A DNA stretch of 64,000 nucleotides from Pantoea sp. Cy-639 (GTDB lineage: Bacteria > Pseudomonadota > Gammaproteobacteria > Pseudomonadales > Pseudomonadaceae): the NCBI RefSeq assembly GCF_011752525.1, contig NZ_VWXI01000003.1:329290-393289 (forward strand), in the 5' to 3' direction. Made by a program: the position numbers and the translations under genes. The notes under the pieces were generated by a model. The model ran no database searches. It had not been told where the DNA came from and saw only the letters and a program-made list of their open reading frames with translations. Shown piece after piece: positions 36,307 through 43,033 of the stretch; positions within the stretch are counted from its first letter, which is position 1, and each line of letters starts with the position of its first letter.

Positions 36307-36774
36307 TCAGGGCACGCTGGAGCGCTGGCGAATGGTCCTGGCCAATGCCGCCAGCGCCTTGTCGTCGGCGCGCTGATGGTCGTGGGAAGACACATAGCCT
36401 TCGTAGCGATGGAAGAACTTGTCGACGGACGAACTGATTCGCCGGAATGCACTGCTGTCACCTGTGCCATGCAAGGGAAACAACTTGGCATGCAGGTGAT
36501 CGACGCCATAACCCTCGAACACCATCGCCGTTCTGGCGACGCCGTCCAGGGCCTTGTCCAGGCACAACGCCACTTGCTTGGCAGCCTGGGTCAAGTCCAG
36601 CAGCACCGAGTCCTCGACCGCGAATGCATAGCTTGGGTGGTGCTGCTTGGGAATGACCACCGTGACGCCAGGCGTATTGGGGAATATCGAGAGAAAGGCG
36701 AGATGTGAAGCATCTTCCCAGAGCACATGCCCTGGAACTTCCCCACGAACAAGTTGGCAAAATACGCAGTCCAT
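36307..36774 (-). CDS. HIT-family hydrolase (MccH-like candidate)
   Basis: This 155-residue histidine-triad protein begins MDCVFCQLVRGEVPGHVLWE and carries the triad-like motif at residues 93-97 (VDHLHAKLFPLHG). The third His of the canonical HxHxH is a lysine, while the first two, including the usual nucleophile position, are kept. Its start codon overlaps the stop of the ThiF-family gene (TAATG), so it is translated in the same unit. HIT hydrolases (MccH) are known to cleave the phosphoramide bond of microcin C-type compounds and give resistance, so it is probably the self-immunity enzyme. Ordinary nucleotide phosphoramidase activity is the alternative. Confidence 0.7.
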   Translation of the reverse strand: MDCVFCQLVRGEVPGHVLWEDASHLAFLSIFPNTPGVTVVIPKQHHPSYAFAVEDSVLLDLTQAAKQVALCLDKALDGVARTAMVFEGYGVDHLHAKLFPLHGTGDSSAFRRISSSVDKFFHRYEGYVSSHDHQRADDKALAALARTIRQRSSVP

Positions 36775-37730
36775 TACTTCGCGCCATCCAGCGCTCGGGT
36801 AACAGGGTCCTGGCCTATCTTCCAGCACTTGATGGCAGGTTCTGGCACTGCAAGGCTACTGTTCGAGATAGCGCGAATGACATTCGCGGCAATTTCAGCG
36901 GCCAGTGCCACATTCACAGGGCCATAACTTGGCATGATTGCGTTAGGCAGCCGTTCCCAGGAAAACTTCGAGGCCAGCGGCTTGCCGTGAAAGTAGGAGT
37001 GGGCATTCGGTATATAACTGAAGCTCAGCAGGGTGTCATGAATATATCCGCCACTGAACACCGCAATACCACACTCATCACATACTCGCCCGGACTCGTT
37101 CGCCAATGTGCCGGGGTTGTCTGCGGTCACCACCAGGGCCTGCACATGCGCCGAGCAGGTTGCAATAAGACCGTCAATCGTGACATTGGCCTGGTCAATC
37201 TCAAGCTCCAGGTGCTCAAAACGGGCCTCCAAGGCCTCTTGCAGAGCAACCACCTTGGCCTGGCCAACATGCTTGAGCGTCCAGAAAAGCTGGCGATTGA
37301 GATTGCTTGCCTCGACCACATCAGGATCGATCAGCGTCAGTTTCTTTATCCCGCTACCCGCCAGAAGCATCGCAACCATGCTCCCGATCCCGCCACAACC
37401 GGCGATAACGACTCGAGCAGCATGCAATGACTTTAAATCGCGTATCACATCCGCGCACGTGTCCGCGTTGCACAGCAAGTAGCTTACGGTTCGGCTGGTG
37501 GCCGGCTCCCGCAGCGCGGTCTTGACCTGCCGGATATCGTCCTCGCTCCCCGGGACGAGCGCACCGGCACTGACCAAGGCCTCGTGCAGGGACGCCTCAT
37601 CCGCCCCCTGCAACGCCACTATTCCCTTGGGCCCATTGATGTACTTGCCATCAAGCGCCGCCGCATGCAGCAGCGATGGCGCCACCAGCCCCACAGGGGT
37701 GCCATTACGATAGAAAACCAGATCGTCCAT
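36774..37730 (-). CDS. MccB-like ThiF-family adenylyltransferase
   Basis: This 318-residue E1-like enzyme has an N-terminal domain (~1-100) of the peptide-clamp sort followed by a ThiF domain. The ATP site is in RVVIAGCGGIGSMVAMLLAG, the acidic LIDPDVVEASNLNRQLFW, the lysine in HVGQAKVVAL and the Asp of ALVVTADNPG. Later segments FSGGYIHDTLLSFSYIP and YGPVNVALAAEIAANVI align by eye with MccB of microcin C (FxGYVNDIAVFGPLY, APVNNVAAALCAADVI). The structural-zinc cysteines of MccB are not obvious, as HSYFH stands where CYEC would be. Predicted role: adenylation of the C-terminal Asn of the small peptide encoded just upstream. Confidence 0.7.
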   Translation of the reverse strand: MDDLVFYRNGTPVGLVAPSLLHAAALDGKYINGPKGIVALQGADEASLHEALVSAGALVPGSEDDIRQVKTALREPATSRTVSYLLCNADTCADVIRDLKSLHAARVVIAGCGGIGSMVAMLLAGSGIKKLTLIDPDVVEASNLNRQLFWTLKHVGQAKVVALQEALEARFEHLELEIDQANVTIDGLIATCSAHVQALVVTADNPGTLANESGRVCDECGIAVFSGGYIHDTLLSFSYIPNAHSYFHGKPLASKFSWERLPNAIMPSYGPVNVALAAEIAANVIRAISNSSLAVPEPAIKCWKIGQDPVTRALDGAK

Positions 37731-37764
37731 ATTTATCAGGCAGAGGCGATGCCTCTGCCCTCCT
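37731..37764 (-). promoter_or_regulatory. SD sequence followed by a 21-nt hairpin directly before the mccB-like start
   Basis: On the minus strand a strong AGGAGG (37764-37759) is followed at once by GGCAGAGGC-ATC-GCCTCTGCC (37759-37739), then TGATAAAT and the ATG at 37730. Unfolded, the SD-to-ATG distance is 28 nt; with the hairpin folded it becomes about 8 nt. The stem is a perfect 9 bp. Confidence 0.7.
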
Positions 37765-37774
37765 GCTCCAATAG

Positions 37775-37978
37775 TTAGTTAGTACAGAACTCGGCCATGA
37801 AAGCGAATGCAGGACTGGTGGCGCACCTGGGATCATAACGCGCGACGGTAAGTGCCTCGGTTTTCAGCGCACGGGTAGTCGTGAGTGGTTCGGGTATTGT
37901 TGGAGACGTAGAAACCGATGCCTGAGCGGCGGTAGAAGACAGGAGAACTATAGAAGCGACGCCGAGTAGATTCCTCAC
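37775..37978 (-). CDS. Candidate microcin C-like precursor peptide (67 aa, C-terminal Asn, Sec-type leader)
   Basis: The GTG at 37978 is preceded by a near-ideal ribosome-binding site AAGGAGGT with 6-nt spacing; an upstream ATG at 38011 in the same frame has none. The first 20 residues (MRNLLGVASIVLLSSTAAQA) form a typical Sec signal peptide with AQA-S cleavage. The mature part is about 47 residues, Thr/Pro-rich at first, with cysteines at 52 and 65, and ends AFAFMAEFCTN. A C-terminal Asn is what MccB enzymes modify in microcin C precursors. It is the first gene of the unit, 44 nt before the ThiF-family gene. I know of no named homologue. Confidence 0.62.
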   Translation of the reverse strand: MRNLLGVASIVLLSSTAAQASVSTSPTIPEPLTTTRALKTEALTVARYDPRCATSPAFAFMAEFCTN

Positions 37979-38353
37979 AAACAACCTCCTTAGTTGATGC
38001 GAACTGAACATGTCCGCGTCAACATTTAAGATTGCACAAGCAACAGACGTCAACGCACCGAACTTTCAGCGAAACAACAGTACTGAAGCGCAATGTAAGA
38101 AAATCTCGAAAACGATTGTAGAAAACTCAACACACAACAAACGGAGAATTAAAGCGTCGAATGGAACCTTTTCCTGGTTTGCGTAAGAACACATCACGAA
38201 CCGAATGCCACCTTGCACCACGGCGCACTCCGCACACTCAAGAAAAATCTTGCACCGCAGCAAGAGATATCTCTCGCAGTCTTACGAGCGACCAATTGAA
38301 AACAGCGCTGAAAGGCAAGCACACAACACGCCAGCTGAATGCCGAGTCGGAGT
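37979..38353. other. AT-rich leader/promoter region of the mcc-like operon
   Basis: This stretch is markedly richer in A/T than the flanking genes and holds no convincing gene. On the minus strand a TACAAT (38120-38115) could serve as -10 for the precursor gene. A 12-bp palindrome AGAGATATCTCT lies near 38264-38275. Its right end merges into the 47-bp repeat. Confidence 0.5.
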
Positions 38354-38376
38354 TCAACGACTGGCCGGCTGCTTCT
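38330..38376. repeat. Right flanking direct repeat of the island
   Basis: This 47-bp imperfect copy of 36256-36302 (7 differences by eye) includes the 3' end of the exported small-protein gene on the minus strand. In the MTHFR reading frame it encodes LNAESEFND followed by TGG instead of the TGA stop. Confidence 0.7.
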
Positions 38377-38707
38377 GCAGCGACAGCCACATGGCGGACT
38401 CGAACACGCTTTTGTCGGGGTGATCGGTACAGTACTGCACGGTGAACGCCTTGATCTGCGCACCCGAAGGCAAGACTTGCAGCGGGATTTTCAGATCAAG
38501 GTTGCGCTGCATGTTGACCCCGCTGAGGAAGCCCTGGAGCCAGGTGACGACGGCCAGGGTGGTGATCTTGTCCTGGGACTGCTCGGCCTTCATGAACTGC
38601 GCGCAGGCGATCGAGCCCGCGCCGGCGATGGCATGGTCTCCGGCATGGGCAGAGGTCGCGGCCAAGGCCAGGGACAGGGTGACGGCCAGGGAGAAGTGCC
38701 ATTTCAT
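38354..38707 (-). CDS. Small exported protein (HdeA/Rap1a-like pattern), unknown function
   Basis: This 117-residue precursor has a clear Sec signal peptide (MKWHFSLAVTLSLALAATSA, cleavage near AHA-GD). The mature ~95-residue protein has two cysteines (IACAQFM and VQYCTDH) that may pair, and the pattern VVTWLQGFLSGVNM ... LPSGAQIKAFTVQYC. This recalls HdeA/Rap1a-type small periplasmic proteins, but the resemblance is weak. Its last codons lie within the right copy of the 47-bp repeat, so before island insertion it probably ended tail-to-tail with the MTHFR-like gene. Confidence 0.7.
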   Translation of the reverse strand: MKWHFSLAVTLSLALAATSAHAGDHAIAGAGSIACAQFMKAEQSQDKITTLAVVTWLQGFLSGVNMQRNLDLKIPLQVLPSGAQIKAFTVQYCTDHPDKSVFESAMWLSLQKQPASR

Positions 38708-38944
38708 GCGCGCTGCGATTCCATGCGGGGGGATGTTGGGGCGCGCATGATGCCATGGTTCAGGGCGCTTTCGAACGCAGGAGAAGGAGGCAGGGCAATT
38801 GGTCGATGATCCGATCATCCGGGGACTGTCATCCTGCCCGCAGCTCAGGAGTGAGCAGCCGGCCACTGATTCATATGCGTCCCGAAAGCCTGTATAACGC
38901 GCCAACGACCTGCGCTCCCGATGTCAGCACAAGGAAACCCCGTC

Positions 38945-39541
38945 ATGCTTCGGCTCTCGATGCCGGCCCTGCTCCTGGCGCTTGCCGGCTGTGCCACCAA
39001 GCCCCCCGGCAACCCCGACAACCTCTGCGAGATCTTCCGTGAGAAGCCGAAATGGCACGAAGCCGCGTTGAAGATGCAGGCGCGCTGGGGCGCGCCGGTG
39101 CAGGTGCCAATGGCGATGATGTACCAGGAGTCTTCGTTCAAGCACGACGCCCTGCCGCCGCGCTACTACTTCCTCGGCTTCATCCCCTGGGGCCGGGTCA
39201 GCAGCGCCTACGGCTACGCCCAGGCCAAGGACGAGACCTGGGCCGACTACAAGCGCGAAGCCGGCGGCTGGGGCGCCAGCCGCGACAACTTCGCCGACGC
39301 CCTCGACTTCATGGGCTGGTACATACAGAAGAGCCAGCAGGTCAACGGCGTGTCCAAGTGGGACGCCTATGGCCAGTACCTGAATTACCACGAAGGCTGG
39401 GGCGGCTACCGCAACCGCAGCTACGACGCCAAGCCGTGGCTGAAGAACGTGTCGCAGAAGGTCCAGTCGCGAGCCTCGGTGTTCGGGGCGCAGTATCGGA
39501 GTTGCGAGCAGGAACTGTCGCGGGGTGGGTGGTTCTGGTAG
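38945..39541 (+). CDS. Lipoprotein with lytic transglycosylase (SLT)-like domain
   Basis: This 198-residue protein has a lipoprotein signal (MLRLSMPALLLALAGCATKP, lipobox LAGC). The mature domain shows the SLT-type catalytic stretch PMAMMYQESSFKHDALPP, where Glu is the likely general acid, then AYGYAQAKDETWADYK and YLNYHEGWGGYRN. It is predicted to cleave peptidoglycan while anchored in the outer membrane. The ATG at 38945 follows AAGGAAA. It is divergent from the small exported-protein gene. Confidence 0.85.
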   Translation: MLRLSMPALLLALAGCATKPPGNPDNLCEIFREKPKWHEAALKMQARWGAPVQVPMAMMYQESSFKHDALPPRYYFLGFIPWGRVSSAYGYAQAKDETWADYKREAGGWGASRDNFADALDFMGWYIQKSQQVNGVSKWDAYGQYLNYHEGWGGYRNRSYDAKPWLKNVSQKVQSRASVFGAQYRSCEQELSRGGWFW

Positions 39542-39721
39542 GCCGATTCCGATGGTGCGGGCGTGACGAGCGCGTTCGCCAGTCAGGATTTATCCCCAAT
39601 GAGGCGAATCGTCATTTCTGAAATATTCGCCTGAAGGGCCGGCAACACAAGGTGGACGACGTGTTGCGACTGGGTACTTTCGCGCAATAGGGCCGCAAGG
39701 CGGCCCCGATGATGCGCAGTA

Positions 39722-39952
39722 TCAGCCTGCAGAAACACCCTCTTCTTTCATCGTCTCCAGCTTGCTGAACTGCTCGCTGGCCAAGCGGCTGATGATCCGG
39801 ATCGCCTGGTGAATGCCCGCCGTGTTGCGAAAGCTCAATTGCGGGTTGTGCTCGCATTCCAGCACCTCGTCGTGCTAGACCAGGGCTTCGCCGAGCAGTT
39901 CCAGGGTCCAGACGTAGCTCTGGATGGAAGACATGCGTTCATGGTCAGACAT
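39722..39952 (-). pseudogene. Small gene interrupted by an in-frame amber codon
   Basis: A 76-codon frame starts at the ATG at 39952 with a strong GGGAGGT ribosome-binding site. It reads MSDHERMSSIQSYVWTLELL..., hits TAG after GEALV (about codon 26), and then continues open as HDEVLECEHNPQLSFRNTAG to a normal TGA at 39722. A single C-to-T change (CAG to TAG) explains it. The start overlaps the stop of the preceding 45-residue frame. Small regulatory-looking proteins of this sort are common in Pseudomonas; the function is unknown. Confidence 0.6.
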
Positions 39953-40082
39953 GGGGCACCTCCCGGTTGGCGCGGGTGGCGAGGGAGTGGCTGTCGATCG
40001 GATAGAAGGTTAGGGACGGAGTGGCCGCGGGGGTTGGGCGGCGGAGAGCGGATGCGAGGATCCTCAGGATCTTGGTGGTCAT
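39945..40082 (-). CDS. Small basic protein, 45 aa
   Basis: This 45-codon frame starts at 40082 with an AAAGGAA ribosome-binding site and encodes a basic peptide, MTTKILRILASALRRPTPAA..., ending NREVPHV. Its stop overlaps the start of the amber-interrupted gene, suggesting a two-gene transcription unit. No family is recognised. Confidence 0.5.
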   Translation of the reverse strand: MTTKILRILASALRRPTPAATPSLTFYPIDSHSLATRANREVPHV

Positions 40083-40534
40083 GCATGAGTTCCTTTCGTT
40101 GTGGAACTGCCACCGCTCGCGGCCAAGCAAGTTTAGGTGGCAGCAGTACGCGGGTTGGCCGACCGGGACGAAAGGGGCCCGGCACACCCGAAGGTGTCCC
40201 GCGCACCACCGCCATGACGCGACATCGCGGGCACAAAAAAAGCGCCTGCGATGAAGACTGGGCGCTGTTGCGCCTTTCGATTCCGACCGGCCAAGGTCGC
40301 GTCGCCGATGCTTCGGCGACGGAGGGAATTTATTCCTTGGTGACTGCTAATGCAAGCTCAGGGCGGTTGAGAAAAGGCAATGGAGGCTGCCGGAAACTGC
40401 CTACCGCGCAGGTGTAAGCCTAATCGGAAGTGGCCGTGTTAGCGGCAGGCAGCTTTCGGCCCGAAGCGGACGATCCATGTCTTGGGTTAGTGCTGTGTTC
40501 GGGTGTGATCGCCGTGAAGTTTTCAGCGCCTATG

Positions 40535-40759
40535 AGATCGAGCGCCGCCCGCGCGGCGCATCGCGAGCTGCGCTCGCTCCCACATTTGTTTCGGGCCAGT
40601 AACGCCTGTGACAGTCGCGCGCGACCGCCTTGTTGGTACGACGCAATATCGAGTCATGCACCAAAGCGTTCGCGCGCAAATCTCACAGGAATAATTGGCC
40701 CGAAACAGATGTGGGAGCGAGCGCAGCTCGCGATGCGCCGCGCGGGCGGCGCTCGATCT
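40535..40759. repeat. Long inverted repeat, 64-bp arms, 97-bp loop
   Basis: The arms at 40535-40598 and 40696-40759 are reverse complements with one mismatch by eye; they include AGATCGAGCGCCGCCCGCG and CTCGCTCCCACAT. The loop begins CCTGTGACAGTCGCGCGCG and ends CGCGCGCAAATCTCACAGG, so pairing continues inward. It resembles a mobile non-coding element (BIME or MITE-like) of Pseudomonas. Confidence 0.85.
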
Positions 40760-40993
40760 GACAGGCGCGAACGTTGTCATGGTGAACGCCCGCTTTGGGC
40801 CGTAAGCGGACAGTCGCAGCCGACTACTTTCACCCCAAAGCAGCATGTAGCCAAAGGCAAGACTCGGCCAGAAACAGCCTTCCGAATATGTCTACGAAAC
40901 CGCTGGCAATTCAGGGATACGTTTCCTTGTCGAACCGAGATCCCCCTAAATCGCGTAGATGCCCAGAGACAAAACGAGACAGACAGAAACAAC

Positions 40994-41016
40994 AAAGCCC
41001 GCGCTAGGCGGGCTTT
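40994..41016 (-). terminator. Terminator downstream of tRNA-Thr
   Basis: AAAGCCCGC/GCGGGCTTT is a perfect 9-bp stem with a 5-nt loop, about 45 nt past the 3' end of the tRNA on the minus strand, followed by GTTGTTT. Confidence 0.75.
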
Positions 41017-41061
41017 GCGGGGTGTTTCGTAGACAGTCATAGACTTCTGGAAACTGGTCTC

Positions 41062-41137
41062 TGGTGCCGGAGACAGGAATCGAACCTGCGACCTTCGCGT
41101 TACGAGTGCGCTGCTCTACCGACTGAGCTACACCGGC
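41062..41137 (-). tRNA. tRNA-Thr(CGT)
   Basis: The cloverleaf is complete: acceptor GCCGGTG, D-arm GCTC...GAGC, anticodon loop CTCGTAA (anticodon CGT), T-loop TTCGATT and an encoded CCA. It reads codon ACG. The acceptor stem has one T-T mismatch. Confidence 0.95.
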
Positions 41138-41195
41138 GTGTTGCGCAACGTACCACTGCCGTGTCGGTTACGCAAACCCCTGTTTCACCTCACTT

Positions 41196-41606
41196 TCATT
41201 GCGCCGTGCAACCATTCGGCGCGAGGTCTTCCTCTACCGTGGTCACGCAACGCCAACCGGCCTGGGTCCGGGCCAGGGTCAGCGTCTTGCCCAGCACATT
41301 GGCCGGTGCATCGGCCAGGGTACAGGCGATGCTGGCGGTCCCGTCGGCAGCCTTGCCACTGGCGGTGATCGCGCAATGCGCGGTGCTGGGCTGGCCGCCG
41401 AGGCTGGCGACGTCGGGCACGTCCTTGCCTTCGTTCAGGCGCACGTCCATCGCGGTCTTCAGCGCGGAAATCTCCAGCAGCGCGGCGGCAGCCTTGGCCC
41501 GGGCCTGGTGGTTGGTGTACATGGGGATGGCGACGGTCGCCAGGATGCCGATGATCGCGACGACGATCATCAGTTCGATCAGGGTAATACCTCGTTGCCC
41601 TTTCAT
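41196..41606 (-). CDS. pilA: Type IV major pilin PilA
   Basis: This 136-residue prepilin has a short leader MKGQRG, cleavage before [20 protein letters not shown] (the N-terminal hydrophobic helix with Glu at +5), a variable head domain, and a C-terminal disulphide loop between the cysteines of WRCVTT and PNGCTAQ. PilD, encoded nearby on the other strand, would process it. The mature first residue is Ile rather than the usual Phe. It is divergent from pilC, a position where pilB would normally lie between them. Confidence 0.93.
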   Translation of the reverse strand: MKGQRGITLIELMIVVAIIGILATVAIPMYTNHQARAKAAAALLEISALKTAMDVRLNEGKDVPDVASLGGQPSTAHCAITASGKAADGTASIACTLADAPANVLGKTLTLARTQAGWRCVTTVEEDLAPNGCTAQ

Positions 41607-41822
41607 GAACGGTCTTCCTTCGTGATACGTGGAGGCGCGGCGGGCGCGGGAGCGCCCTGCCGGCAGGGGCGCAGTAGGCCTGAACCGACACCTTTTGTCA
41701 CCCCTGCACGGCGGGGCGTCATGTTCGCTGGACTACTCTAGTGAGCCTCAGGCAAACCCGCCTGGCCGTGGGCCCGGCAAGCTGTTACCGGGCTTGTCGC
41801 CACTTCGCAAAGGACGCTCGCC

Positions 41823-43031
41823 ATGCAACCTTCCACCCGTCTCTACTCCTGGGAAGGCGTCGATGCCGCCGGCACCTCCCAGCGTGGCCAGCACAATGGG
41901 CGCAGCCCGGCGTTCGTACGGGCCTGGCTACAGCACCAGGGGATTCGCGCCACGCGGGTACGGCCGGCGGGTGGGCTCGGTTGGCGCTGGCCGCGGCGGG
42001 CGGGCAAGGTGAATGCGCCGGGGTTCAGTCGGCAGCTGGCGACCTTGCTGATGGCAGGGGTGCCGCTGTTGCAGGCGTTCGAGGTGATGGCGCGCAGCAC
42101 GGCGGACAGCGCCATGGCCGGGTTGCTGGCGCAGTTGAAGCAGGATGTGGCGTCGGGGCTGGGGTTGGCGGAAGCGTTGCAGCGTCATCCGGCGTGGTTC
42201 GATGCGCTGTACTGCAACCTGGTACGGGTGGGTGAGCACTCGGGGACGCTGGACCGGCAACTGGAGCAGATGGCCGGGATGCTGGAGAAACGCCGGGCAC
42301 TGCGGCAGAAGGTGCGCAAGGCGATGCTGTATCCGGCGTTGTTGCTGCTGACCGGGCTCGGCGTGGCGGCGTTGCTGCTGCTTGAGGTGGTGCCGCGCTT
42401 CCAGGAGCTGTTCGCCAGTTTCGACAAGGCGTTGCCGGCCTTCACGCAATGGGTGATCGATTTATCCACAGGGCTGGGCAATCACCTGATGTGGCTGGTG
42501 CTGTCGATCACTGCGCTGGGGTTTGCCGGGCGGGCCCTCTATGCACAGCATCTACCGTCGCGACTGTGGATAGTGGGGGTCGTGCTGCGTGCCCCGGTGA
42601 TCGGCACTCTGCTCGGGCAAGCGGCACTGGCGCGATTCGCACGCAGCCTGGCGACGTCGTATGCCGCGGGGGTGGCGTTGCTCGATGCGCTGGGCACGGT
42701 GGCGCCGGTCAGTGGTGACTGCCTGCACGAGCGGGCGATCCTGCGTCTGCGCGAGGGGGTGGCGCAGGGCCTCGGCCTGCAGCAGGCGATGGAGGCCGAG
42801 CGGCTGTTTCCGCCGCTGCTGCGCCAGCTGGTGGCGGTCGGCGAGTCGAGCGGTACCCTCGACCGGATGCTGGACAAGGCCGCGCAGCATTACGAAGAGC
42901 AGGTCGGCCAGGCGCTGGAGCAGTTGACCACACTGCTCGAGCCGGCCATCGTGCTGATCCTCGGGCTGCTGGTAGGGGGCCTGGTGGTGGCGATGTACTT
43001 GCCGATCTTCCAGTTGGGTAGCCTGATCTGA
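41823..43031 (+). CDS. pilC: Type IV pilus inner-membrane platform protein PilC
   Basis: This 402-residue GspF/PilC-family membrane protein has two homologous cytoplasmic domains, FSRQLATLLMAGVPLLQAFEVMAR (~residue 62) and FARSLATSYAAGVALLDALGTV (~265), and three membrane helices, the last being VLILGLLVGGLVVAMYLPIF. It would form the assembly platform for the pilus. It ends 2 nt before pilD. The ATPase gene pilB is not adjacent. Confidence 0.94.
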   Translation: MQPSTRLYSWEGVDAAGTSQRGQHNGRSPAFVRAWLQHQGIRATRVRPAGGLGWRWPRRAGKVNAPGFSRQLATLLMAGVPLLQAFEVMARSTADSAMAGLLAQLKQDVASGLGLAEALQRHPAWFDALYCNLVRVGEHSGTLDRQLEQMAGMLEKRRALRQKVRKAMLYPALLLLTGLGVAALLLLEVVPRFQELFASFDKALPAFTQWVIDLSTGLGNHLMWLVLSITALGFAGRALYAQHLPSRLWIVGVVLRAPVIGTLLGQAALARFARSLATSYAAGVALLDALGTVAPVSGDCLHERAILRLREGVAQGLGLQQAMEAERLFPPLLRQLVAVGESSGTLDRMLDKAAQHYEEQVGQALEQLTTLLEPAIVLILGLLVGGLVVAMYLPIFQLGSLI

Positions 43032-43033
43032 AC

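Larger units (their letters stand above)
40083..41061. other. ~1-kb non-coding region with hairpins and a long inverted repeat
   Basis: I see no convincing protein gene here. The region contains adjacent hairpins GGCGC-TGTT-GCGCC (40261-40274) and GTCGCCGA-TGCT-TCGGCGAC (40301-40320). A T-run on the minus strand lies at 40233-40240, the long inverted repeat at 40535-40759, and a terminator for tRNA-Thr at 40994-41016. Confidence 0.65.

Noticed and set aside
38066..38263. A 65-codon frame on the minus strand in the AT-rich leader of the mcc-like operon
   Set aside because: It lacks a ribosome-binding site and a plausible start, and its Cys/Phe-rich product has no convincing features. The neighbouring 67-codon frame has an ideal SD.
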